Shown piece by piece: positions 13,701 to 26,063 of a DNA stretch of 64,000 bases; positions within the stretch are counted from its first letter, which is position 1; each line of letters begins with the position of its first letter. The stretch lies in contig JAGGNK010006448.1 in assembly GCA_017590115.1 (NCBI GenBank), positions 8,542,099-8,606,098 on the forward strand. Reading direction: 5' to 3'. The position numbers and the translations under genes are program-made. The notes beneath the pieces are model-generated. The model saw only the letters and a list, made by a program, of their open reading frames with translations. It did no database searches and was not told the DNA's origin. The stretch is from Montifringilla adamsi. Its lineage: Eukaryota; Chordata; Aves; Passeriformes; Passeridae.

Positions 13701-14892
13701 AGACTTTGAAGTTCAGAGAAGAGATGGTATTTCCTATGCTTTTTTGATAGGTTTAATAAGATTTAGGAATCTTTTGTCCCTATCACTATAAATACCAGTT
13801 CAATTTCCTCACACTGCTTGTAACCTGATGAAAACATCCTCCTGAAAAAGAGGCCAAAATCATATATCGATGTAGAAAATGAAATGTAGTCATAGCAATC
13901 ATTACACACCAGTACACTACAAGAATCTTCAAAAATTGCCCATGAAATACCCACTTGCCTAAAAAATATTAATAAATCTTTGATGTTTTAAAGGTCCAAC
14001 TGAATGAAGTCCTGAACAGTTTTGAGAAGGACATAGGACTTTGGTGTATCTAAACCTGAAATATGGAAAGGAAATACAGATGACAAGGATCCCTCTATTT
14101 GAAACAAAATGAAAAGGTGTAACCTTCCACATACTTCTAAATTACAGTGTTGTGAAATACCATCTGTCTCTGACATCTAAACATATATATGGAGCTAACA
14201 ACACAAAGAAGTGTGATACCTATAGTCCCCATCCTGAAATAGTTCCTCATAGTGTGTTTGCCAGACGTATACCAAGGGCACTATCAGTTAAGAGTGTTCA
14301 AGGAAAAGTAACAGAAATGCTCTTCAGAGACCCTTCCTTCAAACACCCCAAAAAAATCTCAAACTTTCATGAATAAGAATTTTTTTTTCAGTTTTCTTAT
14401 ACATAAAATCCTTCTATGGTAAAAATGAGATCACTACATTTGTAAAACTTTTTCCAGATTAATACTCTTATTATTCATATTTTTACTGCATAAAATGATG
14501 CCTCAGTTCTACTTATAAGTAGAGGTTCAAGGGGTGAGTTCAGGAACTCAGACACCTACCTATCCACAATTATCTCAGTCCTCTCCTGGCTTCAGGAAAT
14601 CTCCAACTAACTCTCCAGAACAAATCTGCTTTAGAGGTACATCTTAATGGAATGGATGAAAGTCAGAGCCAGAGTTTTGCTTCTAGACCATCTTTTTTTT
14701 TTGATATTGGAGACATAGCTTAGCAAAAATATTTTAACATTTCATAGTTATTATAATACATACATTTTTCTTTGCTTTTGTTTTAGGGAAATTTGACATC
14801 ACTGCAACATGCAGAAAGTGTTGTTCCTCATGAAACCATTCTTAAGGGTCAGTCTGAGCAAATAATTATTATAATTAAGGCAGGTACATAAT
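10763..14892. other. AT-rich unique sequence without genes
   Basis: No gene or repeat family was recognised. Low-complexity parts are a 21-base T-run (11526-11546), shorter T-runs around 11584-11592 and a purine-rich tract at 12025-12085. Open frames are all under 80 codons, without domains. Confidence 0.5.
11526..11546. repeat. Poly(T) run
   Basis: A run of 21 uninterrupted T. I see no retroposed element next to it, so it is listed as simple low-complexity sequence rather than the tail of an antisense retrocopy. Confidence 0.9.
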
Positions 14893-15290
14893 AGGCATGG
14901 TCAGAGACACTTTTGCCTAGACCAGATTGCTCACAGTCCCATCCAACCTTGCTTTGAATGCTTACAGAGATGGGGCATTCACAACTTCTCTGGACAACAT
15001 GTTCCAGTGCCTCACCACTCTCACAGTAAAAACCCTCTTGCGAACATCTAATTTAAGTCTACCCTCTTCAAATTGAAAACCATTACCCCTTGTCGTATCA
15101 CTTCAAGGCCTTGTGAAAATACATCTCCATCTCTCTTGTGGCTCCTTTTAAGTGCTGGGAAGTTACTAGAAGGTCCCTTCTAAGCCTATGTTTCTCTGGA
15201 GTGAACATCGGCAACTCTCTCGACCTGTCTTTATAGGGGAGAGGTGCTCCAGTCCTCTGATCATTTTTGTGGCCCTTCTCTGGATGGAGA
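14893..15290 (-). mobile_element. CR1 LINE fragment, 3' region, antisense
   Basis: The plus strand shows the antisense CR1 order. It has 'aggcatggtcagagacac' (14893), 'accagattgctcacagtccc' (14921), 'gatggggcattcacaacttc' (about 14970) and 'tccagtgcctcaccactctc' (15004), then 'gaggtgctccagtcctctga' (15241) and 'cccttctctgga' (about 15274-15285). The extreme 3' end (the tail and first about 60 bases of the reversed element) is missing. A minus-strand open frame of 65 codons (15098-15295) is LINE sequence with no recognisable RT motif. Confidence 0.9.
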
Positions 15291-15873
15291 CACAATCCAA
15301 TTAATAAAACACTGACACAGAACTCTTTGGTCTAAAGCACGACATAAGAGTAAAAATGATAATATTTCAGAAATCTTTCTCAGTTCTAGTATTCTTTAGG
15401 AGAATAAACTCATTTCCATTTGCCTTCATTCCATTTGCCTTCACCCCATGTGCTTTGTTTCCTTGTCTTCCTCATAATTGTCTGATGAGCAGAGTCTCCA
15501 AATTTACATGTAAAGTGCTTCCAGTACTGAATGTGCAAATTATTCAATGATCTTAATTATGAAAGAGAAGAGGTCCATAAAGAATCTGAATAATAGGAAC
15601 AGTTTAGACTATTTGTTCATTCAAATCCATATGAAATTGGATTCTGGTCTTATATGAGCCAAGAGACTAGATGCCTTGCTCAGGATTCTGGAGATAAGGC
15701 TTAGAACCATTCATATTAGGAAAGAATACATAATCCATAAGGTTTTAAAGTGCAATTTATCCTTTAGGGAAAGTAAGAATTATATGAAAAACTGAGAAAG
15801 AAGAGACAAGAAATACTATGACTTTAACTTGTGCGCACGGTTTGAAGGTTAACAGATAAGATAGTGCTCTGCT
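15291..15873. other. Short unique spacer
   Basis: There is no gene. It carries a perfect 15-base tandem duplication (15414-15428 and 15429-15443). The rest is unremarkable AT-rich sequence. Confidence 0.5.
15414..15443. repeat. Perfect 15-bp tandem duplication
   Basis: The unit 'ttccatttgccttca' occurs twice head to tail without mismatch. It is a short, apparently recent, local duplication and not part of a recognised element. Confidence 0.85.
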
Positions 15874-16405
15874 TGTTTTGGCTGGGATAGAGTTAATTTG
15901 CTTCACAGAAGCTTGTAGGTTGCTATGCTTTGGATTGGTGACCAACAGTGTTGATGGCACACTCATACTTTATTTATTGCTAAGCAGTGCTCAGTTTCAA
16001 GGCCATTTTGCTTCTCACAGTACCCCACCAGCACGGAGGCTGGCAGTGCGTGAGAAGCTGGGAGCGGACACAGATGGGACAGATACCCCAGAGGAATATT
16101 CCATACAATATGACATCATGCTGAGCAATAAAATCTAATGAAAGAAGAAGGAAGAAGGAGATGTTTGGAGCAATAAGGTTTCCTGGAGATTGCTGAACAC
16201 CTGACTGCCTGCCTGGGAAGTGGTGAATGAATTCTATTTTTTGCTTTGCTTTGCGTATGTGTGCAGCTTGTGCATTACCTATCAAGCTGTCTTTACCTTG
16301 AGCCACTTCCTTTCTCACTTTTCTGATTCTCTCCTTCATCCCACCATGAGGGAATGAATGAGGTGCTCTGTGGTGCTTGGCTTTTTATTAGGGTTAAACC
16401 ACAAA
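15874..16405 (+). mobile_element. Solo LTR of an avian endogenous retrovirus (family A), sense
   Basis: It opens with 'tgttttggctgggatagagt' (15874) and closes with 'gggttaaaccaca' (about 16391-16403), the terminal blocks of a widespread bird LTR. Inner blocks also fit: 'gatattcc-like' text at 16094-16103, 'atgacatcatgct' at 16110-16122, and 'gtggtgcttggct' at 16370-16382. The TATA-like position is degraded to 'caataaaatc' (about 16126). No internal retroviral region or second LTR lies nearby, so this is a solo LTR, the usual remnant of LTR-LTR recombination. I could not find a clear target-site duplication. A minus-strand open frame of 119 codons inside (15980-16339) is an accident of the LTR sequence. 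The ERVL-type class is a guess. Confidence 0.85.
16111..16118. promoter_or_regulatory. CRE/AP-1-like site in LTR U3
   Basis: TGACATCA differs by one base from the palindromic CRE, TGACGTCA, as expected from CpG decay (G to A). It lies just upstream of the LTR's degraded TATA region, where enhancer sites of this LTR family are expected. Whether it binds CREB/ATF is inference. Confidence 0.45.
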
Positions 16406-18530
16406 AACTATATTAAATCACTAGAAAATAATTTCAGTCATTCAAAATTCTCCCCATATTGGTGAGCGTGATTTCAGAGAAACACAGGAAATACAGAAGT
16501 CTAAATAATATCCTTTGGGGGCAAAAAGAGCTGCAGCCCTTTTCCACTAAATACATAAAAAATTAGGCAATTTGGGTAATTCTTCTGAAGACAAGTACTT
16601 AACTTTTTGATGTTTTTTCCCATATATATTTAGAAATCTAGATCCTGTCAAGTAACGTTTGTTATAGAAATGTAGAGACACAAAAAAGGCTGCCATCCTT
16701 TGAGTAGCATTGTGGGAAGTAAAGACAAGGTGTTAAGAAATGCGGAGTAAGCTAGCCATGTAACTGACATGAGTTTGACTTGCAACATAATGGGAAAATA
16801 CTGACATGTTTCAAATGGTATGGGGAGGGAAGTGGGCAGAATGACAGAGAAGAAAAATAATTTTGGCAGCAGTTTTTTGGGCTGCAAAGATCTGCTAGTA
16901 TGTTTAAGTTTAAAAAAAATACTAAAAAATACATGCAGATATTTTGGAATAAAAGCAAGAATATGTATTACAAAAATGAATTCATATTCATAGCCAGAAA
17001 AAAAAAAAAGTTTGGACTGCTATTGCACACAGATCATTCCTTCTCCAACTGACCAATATTGTCTTATTGCTTCTGAGTATTCTCAGGTCTGTCTGAGTGC
17101 ATCTGTTATCTTCTGTACTATATTTAACTCATAAATATTATAAAACAGAGATCATGCATCTGTTTCCTGCTTACAGGGCTGTTTGCACTTTAGGATCCTG
17201 AGACAAGTTTGGGCTGGTTTAGTGTTATCGTAATACTTATACTGACATATTTGTCAAGAACAAAAAAAGCCAAACGATTTTAAGTCTTGCTTCAACAAAA
17301 TTTTTGGTTTAATTGTTAGGAAGAAAAACACAAATATAACTTGGTTTCGTTGACATTTTGTTTTTCATGGCATCTTCATAGTTAGACTTAGAAAATTAGG
17401 AGGCTCAGCACTAAGATGACTATACTTAAAGCATGTACTTTGAAGAGTAGTTAACCGTGTCTCAGAGGAAAACTAGCAGAACATTCCATGTGGAGTACAG
17501 TACATTTAGCAGGTTCAATTAAATAATTGCTTGAATTATTTAAATAATATAGTAAAAAGGGTTTGCTACTCAGAGTTGGAAATTGTTGCAATTTCTAAGG
17601 ACAAAACTAGAATTTAAACCAACTTGATTAAACTGGAGGAATTATTTAAAACATATAATTGTCAATAATTATTATTGGCAAATAATGACTAATCAATCAA
17701 TTAAATCCAGTAATGACATGGGCAAAGTTCTGTGTTCAATCACGAAATATCAAAATCACAACTGGAAAATGGGAAATAACCAAATGCAGAAAATGCTCAA
17801 AAAATATGATGGGTGATAAACTGAACCCAGCCAACTGTGATCCTATTGTACAAAAGTCAAATTTCATTACTGTGTAAATCTTAAAGACTATCACATGTAG
17901 AACAGAAGGCTGTTAAACTTTCAGCTGAAATGTTAGTTTTTGGTTTTTTAGGCCAGGAAAGTATGATTGTAAAGAAATGTATTTTTACCACATTTAGAAG
18001 TGGCAAGATTTAGAAAATAATTGAAAATGATGTCTAAGAAATGTATAAAGAAAGTTTGAATGCTTTTTTCTAACTGAAAGTATTTTTTCCATGCAGGAAA
18101 GGATAAGACCAGAAATAATGTAATTATCTAGAAGCTGGGACTTGCCTAGTTAGAAGACCTAAGAATAGGAAATGTTGTCTTTTACTTCAAATATCTATTT
18201 CTGCTGTTTTAAGGGGAGGGTAAAGAATTCCTCTTAGGACACTGAAAGTATGCTTTATGTCTCAGAAATAGTGGAGAAGAGACATTTGCAAACTCGTTTG
18301 TTCAGGGTTTTGTTTTATTTTATTAACTGTAAGCTCATCTTCGGAATTTAAAACAAAATAAAACAAAACAAATCTTTTGAATATTAACATTTTTGAATTT
18401 TGAATATGCAAATCTTGAATATGAAAAATGTTAAATGATTATTTAATAACAAAGAGGGAAATTCTTTAGAAAGCTATGATTACATCTCAGGTATCTCAGC
18501 CTTTCCTGATATGAAAGTCTGCAGAATAGT
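16406..18530. other. AT-rich unique sequence without genes
   Basis: No gene or recognisable mobile element. Open frames are under 80 codons. Low-complexity A-runs occur at about 16910-16930 and 17000-17011, and AT-rich direct and inverted patches at about 17515-17700. Confidence 0.5.
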
Positions 18531-19605
18531 TAATGTTGAAAGACTATTTGGTCCAACCCTCCCTTCTTGAATTTCACCAAGGATGGGGTTCCACGGTCTT
18601 GTGGGCAAGCAGTTTCAGTCACTGGTTAATCTCACAGTGAAGGGCATCACATACCTCTGGTTACTCTATCTTGTGTAGCTGAATGCCAGTGGTCCCTTGA
18701 AGAAGTTTTATGTTGACCTCTGGAGGGGTTTCCATGATGCGGTAGAATATGTTTTTTTTATTATGTTTTGAATTAACCAGCCAAAGTGCTCCACCACCCA
18801 CTGTCTGCCAATCCTGTCTGTGTCCAGGCTGGGTGAGGCTATCCATGATGTTTCAATCTCTTAACCATCTTCGTGGACTGCTTCCGGATTTTTCCAGTAT
18901 ATCTGTGTCTTTCTTGTGCTGGAGCACGCAAACTGGACACAGCACTCCAGCTGTGACCACGCCTGTGCTGAGCAGAGGGGAAGGATCATTTCCCTTTACT
19001 GGAAATGCCCTACCTATTATGTCTTGGGATTCTATTTTAGACACAAGGGAGTATTTTTGGCCCATTGTCAGGTTGCGGTTGAGCAGGAATCCAAGGTATT
19101 CCTCAGCAGAGCTGCTCTCCAGCCATTCACCCCCAGTCAGTCCCTAACATGTACAAGTGCCTGAAGTAATTTCTCTCAAGGTGCAAAATTTTGCCTTTCA
19201 TTTAGTGGAACCTCAGGACATTCTCCTCAGTTTAATTCTGCAGATTGTCCCTCTGATGACAGCCCAACTCTCTAGTGCAACAGCTCATACTCATAGTTTC
19301 ATATCTGTAAAAACTTAGTATGCACACTGTCTCAGCATACAGGCCATAAATGAGATGTGAAACAGCATTGGTCCTAGCACTGACCACAGAGTACAGAATT
19401 GATGACTTGCTTCCAGTTGGACTCTACCACTGATCACAACCCTCTGGACTAAGGCCGTTGAGTCATTTTTTAATCCACCTCACCATGTATTTATCTATCT
19501 AACCTGTGTTTTTCCAGCTTACCTACAAAGATGTTATAGAAACAATGTCAAACACTTCAGTAAGGATAAGCATTACCACAGTAAACAATGGTGGACTCCT
19601 CTATA
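18531..19605 (-). mobile_element. Long CR1 LINE fragment, antisense, possibly interrupted
   Basis: The plus strand starts with a worn reversed CR1 3' end ('tttggtccaaccctccc', 18547-18563) and carries 'gcactccagctgtgaccacg' (18941-18960). Further in lie 'gactctaccactgatcacaa' (19420) and 'aatccacctcaccatgtatt' (about 19471). The element finishes near 'gttatagaaacaatgtcaaa' (19533), a stretch read on the sense strand as the end of the ORF2 region. At about 1.07 kb it is the longest CR1 piece here. The part at about 18680-18830 fits CR1 poorly and could be a divergent stretch or a small insertion. A plus-strand frame of 132 codons (18749-19147) runs antisense through it and is not a gene. Confidence 0.85.
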
Positions 19606-22600
19606 TATATTCTATCCATGCTTTATTCCTCGTGAATTAACCTTTCTTAATTTGAATTTTGTTGGTTACACACACAGTATGAAATTAAATCAGGACTTGT
19701 TGTCAGTTTTCTCTTAAAAAATTACAGGAATTGAATTTAGATTTCTGTACTGAAACAAGTATGAAGAGGATTCAAAATAAGTTACTGTCTTAATGACCTC
19801 ACCTCTATGGTGTAATACTGTTCTACATTCAGGTCACCAAATACCAAATATAACAGCATCAAGAGGAATGACTGTATGTGACTCACAGCAGAAAGCAGGG
19901 ATTGTGTCATAAAATTTGTTCAGTTTGTCAAAGTATTTAAGCAAGATTTAAGAGTGTTCTAATGACTGAGTAATATGTTGAACTGGCACAGAGTCAGCAC
20001 CGTCTCTTTTTGGTTTTGTCCCTTATTAAATATGTCCCAAAACACTTAATTCTTATGTGGAAGAAAACCAGAAGGTGAATTTGTGAATAACAGAGGTTGC
20101 CCCCAAATTGAGAGACTATCTTTCTTTCAAGAAAGGATAAGAAGATCAGAAAGAATTGGAAGAACAAGGCTAAAAGTGATAGCAATAACAATGCATCATA
20201 ATGAAAAAGAATAATTCTAATGTGGGTTTTACTAGTAAAAGCCGTATTAAATTTTAATATTACTTACTATTTATGTCTGGAGAGTTTTCTGCCATCAAAA
20301 TTAAATATACTCTGTCAGATAAGTAATGGAAACAGACTCACAACAGTTCAGCTTTAAAGAAGTTTTCTAGTTAAAGGAAAATGTGTATTAAATCCTGAAA
20401 TTACAAAATTTAGGCTTCCAGGATTATAGTTTTAATGTACTAGCTACTCTTCAGTTCAATAGAATATAAAATATAGGTAACAAGTAGTTTTGTTCATAGA
20501 TGATTTTAACTGGAACTATACCTTCAGAGGCAGCTGTCCTACATGAGCATCTGCTGTAGCTTCTATACAGAATAGAGTTCTTTCAAGTTTTGACATTCCA
20601 ATCCAAAATAGAAGGTACATATCAAGTGGAAGAATCATGAACCATAATAAACAGGAAAAAAGAAAAAAAGCAAAAGAAAACGGAAAGCTAAGAAGGAACA
20701 GGATTATAACAGAAATTACTTTGAAGACAAATTACAGTCAACTGAGGAAGGTAAAGTATGAAATTGTACAAGATAAATGAGAAACAGCCAATCTATATGA
20801 CAGTTATATTAAAACTTAAAAAATACAAAAATCTGAAACAAGAAAACCTTCCATTTTATAAAATATAAAATAGATGCCTTAATTAGATGGTCAGGTTTGG
20901 GCTCATCTATGGGCTCTTTGCAGTAAAATAGAAAGACATTCAGAGTATGGTTCACCTCATGATTAGTTATATGTAACTTAAAGTGAGAAAATGCTGTCTG
21001 GTAGCCCTTATTTCACTAATGTTGACTACCCAAACAGTTGACCACATTTCATTAGATGATTTGTGTGTCTGAGAAAATAGAGTGAAATGGCCGGAGACCA
21101 TCAAACAACCACTCTCAGAATAGGTGTCACACCTGTAAACGGGATAGAGATCCTGAAAAAAGTGAGATGAGAGGTGTTATGTCAGCCAAAGGACCCAGTG
21201 AGGGATCCCAGTAAGGATCCCTTAGGATCCCAAAGGATTCCAGTGAGTGAGGAATATTCTTTAGGCAGGGATAAGAGGGAGAGAGTTATGTGGTGAAGTG
21301 GAAGAGTGCTCATGGAATCATAAGAATGGTGCACCACCATTTCCAGTTAATCCTATCGCCTGTGTATTGATGACCATTAGCAAGAGGTGAACACATGTCC
21401 TCACTCTGTATTTAAGAATCTGAAACAGAGAAACTCACAATATTTTTTAAGAAGCCTTGAGCAAACAATGCAGTAATGTTCCATGTAGCTGTATTCCATA
21501 ATGCTGAATAGGACATGCATCCTTGTGAGGCTGTTTATTGAGGAGAAGTGAATTCAAACATTTATTGAAGTGATATATGACTGGATTCCCACAACATTCT
21601 TTAGCCATTCATAAAAATTCCACACAGTTCATTAAATGAAAAAATATATATTTTTTTTAATTGGAAAGAGGCAATACTGAAAACAATGACACTCTACAGT
21701 CATTACAGAAAAAAAAATACAGTTGTTTTTATTAATAATATTGCCAATAGTTATAACTTAAAACATTAATTTGAAATTTTTCTATAAGGTCATCTAGCCA
21801 AGAAGGTCACAATACTCCTGCTAAAAACTGCTGAAGCATAAATTAATTTTTAAAATAATTCTGTCTTGCCCATAAGAAAAAAATTACTTAAAAATTAATA
21901 AACTGACCTACTTTAATTTCGGTAAGTGAAACCAGCATTGGTACAGTTAGATAAATATATTTCTCTCTTATTTTTATGGATGGCTTCTTCACTTTCTTAT
22001 TATTGAACATTTTCCTTCACTGGGTTTTATGGTTTTCTGGTAATAATTCTACAGAAGTGTGTGACAAGCCTTATACATAAAAGTCTGAATAACTTTAGGA
22101 CTTCTGAACCAACACTTTCTGCTATTTTATCCATTAGCTCAATGCATATCTTTCCATCTCTACTGTGCTAGTATTGCATATTGACTTGCTAATCACACTG
22201 CTGGGAATTACTGTTTCTCTGATAATTTATTAATATTAGGTTTATCTCAAAAGACATATCGCAGAATCAAGGGTACATTATAAATCTATACACAGACACA
22301 AAACCCATACCAATTCTCTAGCTGTTTTCCTCTCTATATCATTTCATTTTCATCTTCATTTGAGATAATGAGATACACTCACAACGAAATTCTTAGGAAT
22401 ATAGCCATGGGCCTGAGAGTGTTGTCATAAAATATACTCTTTTTTTCTTTTATATAGTAAATTTAAGGCTTATTTCCAACTTTAAAAAAGAGAGAAATGG
22501 GGGTTTTGTTTGTTTTTGTATGGGGCTTTTTGGGGTTCTTTAAATCTGACATATTCTGCAAAGATGCTAAGCATTCCTTAGGAACGTGCAACATGTGTCT

Positions 22601-22739
22601 TCAGTAAAGACTTTAATGTTGGTTTCTACAGTATTTATAAACAGTATGGAATTTCTTTTCTAAAGTTTGAATGGAATGTCCATCTTCTTCCTTATAATAT
22701 CAGTATCAAATAAATTAGAAAGATTTCAGAAACAGCCGT
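19606..22739. other. AT-rich unique sequence without genes
   Basis: No gene is supportable. The only structured feature is the decayed GGATCC-bearing tandem repeat near 21190-21252. Purine-rich A/G sequence occurs at about 20650-20700. Open frames are under 70 codons. Confidence 0.5.
21190..21252. repeat. Decayed short tandem repeat with GGATCC cores
   Basis: About five units of roughly 10-13 bases share the core 'ggatccc' followed by 'agtaagg' or 'agtgagg'. Examples are 'gggatcccagtaagg', 'atcccttagg', 'atcccaaagg' and 'attccagtgag'. Unit length varies, so this is a small, diverged minisatellite rather than a clean array. Confidence 0.6.
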
Positions 22740-23790
22740 CATCTTAAAGGGGAGGACAAACCAATCCAAGAAAGGGACCCAACCATCTCAAAATTGTGAA
22801 GGCAAACAAAACCGACTCCAAAAGTGGGCCCAAAGGAAGAACACTGAGATCACTGACAGTCTCACTTCAAAGATGATCTGTCACAGAATGGAGTCAGTCC
22901 AAGTGTCCCCAAGGGGAGTCCAACGTCTGTGGATAGTTTGTGTGGCGATTTCAGCCTGTTTAGGAAAAGTACATGAAGCATCGGAAGTTCTGGGAGAGAT
23001 GGTCAGTTTTGCATAAAATAAATTCTCTTTATATAATAGAGACACAAGAGTGCATAGGATAAAACCCCTTTGACCAGTCAATAGATGAAAATTTCTAGTT
23101 TTCAACAGAAATCAATTTCAAAATTAATTAATTTTAATAATTAATAATTTAAATAATTAATTTATTAATTTCCACAGAATTTTTTAATAACAGAAAATAG
23201 ATTATGATATTTTCTGTTCTTTCAGTCCAATTTTAGTTTTCCAGGCTGTTTTATACCATTTTAGATCATACCCTGCTGTTCCAGTTTCCTGGTTTTGCAC
23301 TAATTCATAGTCTTTTGTCATGTGGAATACTCACAAATAGATTTGCATGAGAGCTGGTAAAAGGCCTCCTTTGTATTCTGTCCCTGTCCTGTTTGCAGTC
23401 AATGGTTGTTCTTCCTTCTGGTGAGGAAGAGAGATTCAACCCCTTCCCATATAACATTTTTTTTGTTTTGTTAAGATTATTTAGTTCACTTGTCTCTGAA
23501 ATATTAAACCAAGTAATCACAAATCCAAAGCCTTCCAATACAGAATTGAGAAGGTTAATACATATTCTTTGATTTATATGATTCCAAATATGCATAAAAC
23601 CTTGTACCAAATCCCAGGCTAAATTTGGTTGAGTTCCCTAATTCTCAATTAGTTGAGACAAAATTGTACATGCATAAGGTGAAAGCAGAAGCTTCCCCCA
23701 CCCACTACGGATCAAGATGGCGACGATTATTTTGATCAATGGACATCTGAATTGCAACAATCGAGTCTTGTCACTGGATCCACAGGTGAC
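22740..23790. other. Unresolved block, possibly an old repeat or retroviral remnant
   Basis: This kilobase differs in texture from its AT-rich flanks: 22740-22930 is less AT-rich, and minus-strand open frames of 101 codons (23305-23610) and 74 codons (22881-23105) lie in series. Near 23685-23705 the minus strand has a purine run ('gtgggtgggggaag') reminiscent of a polypurine tract. I recognise no gag, pol or env motif in either frame, and no LTR ends. An old endogenous retrovirus or an unknown repeat is possible; chance is also possible. Confidence 0.25.
23717..23785 (+). other. Possible short ATG-to-splice-donor segment with YY1-like motif
   Basis: An ATG at 23717 sits in a strong Kozak setting (A at -3, G at +4) inside 'caagatggcgac', which matches the YY1 site AAGATGGCG often found near transcription starts. 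From it 23 codons stay open and end exactly before CAG|GTGACA, an acceptable splice donor (cut after 23785). Three CpGs lie within about 20 bases (23708-23724), unusual in this CpG-poor window. No downstream exon is recognised. It could be a first exon of a lncRNA or gene, a repeat promoter remnant, or chance. Confidence 0.2.
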
Positions 23791-24077
23791 AATATTTTTC
23801 ATCTCTGCTATCTACACTTATAATTTCTTTCTCTTTCTTTTCTTTATATATATTTTAAGTGATATTTTTATACTATTATAATGTCATATTACCATAGATA
23901 ATAACCAAAATGGGTATAGATCTCCTTTCCATTGCAACTAAATTGTCCTAAAATGTACATATATATACATAAATACACTGGTCATTCAGTGTCATTTCAC
24001 TCTAATATATTATTATATTATATTAAAAAGAGCCACAGTTACCATACCTCAGGGGCAGATCATAGTATTAAATTGCA
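23791..24077. other. AT-rich spacer
   Basis: There is no gene and no recognised repeat. It contains short TA-rich runs (about 23945-23970 and 24005-24024). Confidence 0.5.
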
Positions 24078-24213
24078 TACCCCATCTTGGAAGTGTTTAA
24101 GGCCAGGTTGTATAGAGTTCTGGGTAACCTGATCTAGTGGAAGGTGTCCCTCTCCATGGCAAGAGGGCTGGAACTGGTTGGCCCCTTCCAATCCAAATAA
24201 TTCTATGATTCTA
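24078..24213 (+). mobile_element. CR1 LINE 3' end, sense
   Basis: A short 5'-truncated copy. 'ggaagtgtttaaggccaggt' (24089-24108) leads to 'aacctgatctagtggaaggt' (24126), then 'ctccatggcaagagggctgg' (24152) and 'ccccttccaatccaaataat' (24182). It ends in the diagnostic CR1 3' tail 'attctatgattctacg' (about 24200-24215). The intact tail fixes orientation and 3' boundary. It is non-coding. Confidence 0.93.
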
Positions 24214-26063
24214 CGTCACTGGTTTCTAGGTTCCCAGGCTGTAGTTCAAAGATGCCAACTGCACTTCTCAAGGATGCTTTTGGATCCAAGGTCTAATTCC
24301 CAAGCTCACAACTACTAGTCTGCTATGGCAATTTCTCTATCATTATCTTTATGCAGACTTTTTCTTTTCCTTCCCAATTTTCATTGCCATTCTGTCTGTT
24401 CACATAAAAAATATATGAAATGTACTTGATAAAACTACCAAACTTCTATGAAAATTTATGAAATTATATTATTGAATTTTTCTTACGGTGTAAGTAGTGT
24501 AGTCTTACAGACACAACATCAGTTAGGAAATGTCCATCACCGCAAGGACTAAAAAGACCAAATTCACAAGTGGTAATCTTAAAAGAAAATTCTATGTATT
24601 CTATGTGTTGAGAAAATTTATCCATGCCAATTAATTCATTTCCTTTTATGACTGTAAATCTAGGAGTCTATATATGAGTCAATAAACATGTGGTTTCATT
24701 TCAAAACAAGCCTATTAGCTAATATTTTTCTGTAAACAACATAAGTAATGGTATCAATGTAATGAAGAATAGTAAAAACTTTGAGAACATTCCTTGAAAC
24801 ATTCCTGCAGATTTGCATCAAAAGTACATATGCCAAAACTGGTTTGTGTATCCCTTTAATTCTTAAATTCCTGCTTCTTTGATGAAGCTAAATATTTGAT
24901 ATATAATGTATATATATAATGTATACGTGTATGTATATAAATCACCAATTATTTCCATTAAATATCATATCTTAGACTTAAATACTTTTGAAATCCCTGG
25001 GCAAGATTTTTCAAAGGCACAAATAATGTTGATTACACTCTACTGTCTTGCTTTGACAACTCAATAATTTCAAATGGCAAAACTTTCTGCTATTGAAGTA
25101 AATTAATTTGCTGGCTTTAAAATCCTGTTGCTAACCAGTAAGTGGTGATATTCTTTTCTTCATAATTTTTGTAGTAATGGTAACTACCTTAAAGCATTTT
25201 CTACTTATGTTAACTCACATCTTTTTTTATGCTTTTTGCTATTAGATCTGTTTCTGTGAGGCTGTGTTTTATCATTGAGTACATCCTTGGTCAATATGCT
25301 GTCAAAGCAACATAACATGTATTTGGACTTAATTTTTCTTTTTTCAGATTGCCTATTTTATTTTTTGGTTTTCCTGAACAAATTCTAGCCAGACCCTTAA
25401 TATGAAATATATTTACTGTAATCTGTATTTGTAAACCTTTAAAGATTGTTGGGAAAAATAAAGCAGCCTTAATGAAGTAGTTTAAAAACTCACACAAACT
25501 TAAACACTTATTTCACAAGGAAATTAAAATGATCGCTCACAGAATATGCATATTACAGGCTGAAAGCTAAATACTAACAATTTAAAATGCAAGTGCTAAG
25601 TTATTTAATATTTATAAATACTTCATCATGATAGAATCATAGTCTTCATATTTTCTCCTCTGAAAGAGACATACACACAAAAACTCCAAACCAAGACACT
25701 TGTGAAAATAAACAGATATAAAGATGTTTGCTTGCTGTTGAAATGCTTGTTTTGAATAAACACAATGTATAAGGCCTGTTAGGGTTTAATTTTATGAGGG
25801 GAAAAGTATTCTCAAATAATAATGTCTTGTAACCAGTCTTTCTGACTTTTTTATGACTTTTACGACATAAAGATGAGCTTTTAGCAAACAAAAAGACAGC
25901 CTTAAGCACAAGTGTACCTTTGGACATTTCTTTAGCCAGTTAAGCTAATGAAAGCTCTAGGTAGTAAGTAATGGATTTAGCATCCTGAATGGCTAGCAGA
26001 ACCCTACTTTCATCTATTAGTGATAATTATAATTAAATAAAATTTTCAAATTAACTGAATATT

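Noticed and set aside
15980..16339. 119-codon minus-strand open frame
   Set aside because: It lies antisense within the family-A solo LTR.
18749..19147. 132-codon plus-strand open frame
   Set aside because: It runs antisense through a CR1 LINE and has no similarity to a known protein domain.
23305..23610. 101-codon minus-strand frame considered as a retroviral envelope or gag piece
   Set aside because: I could not identify any retroviral motif; it is kept only as part of an unresolved block.
25630..25650. 'atagaatcatag' considered as a reversed CR1 tail
   Set aside because: No CR1 body text follows it; short chance match.
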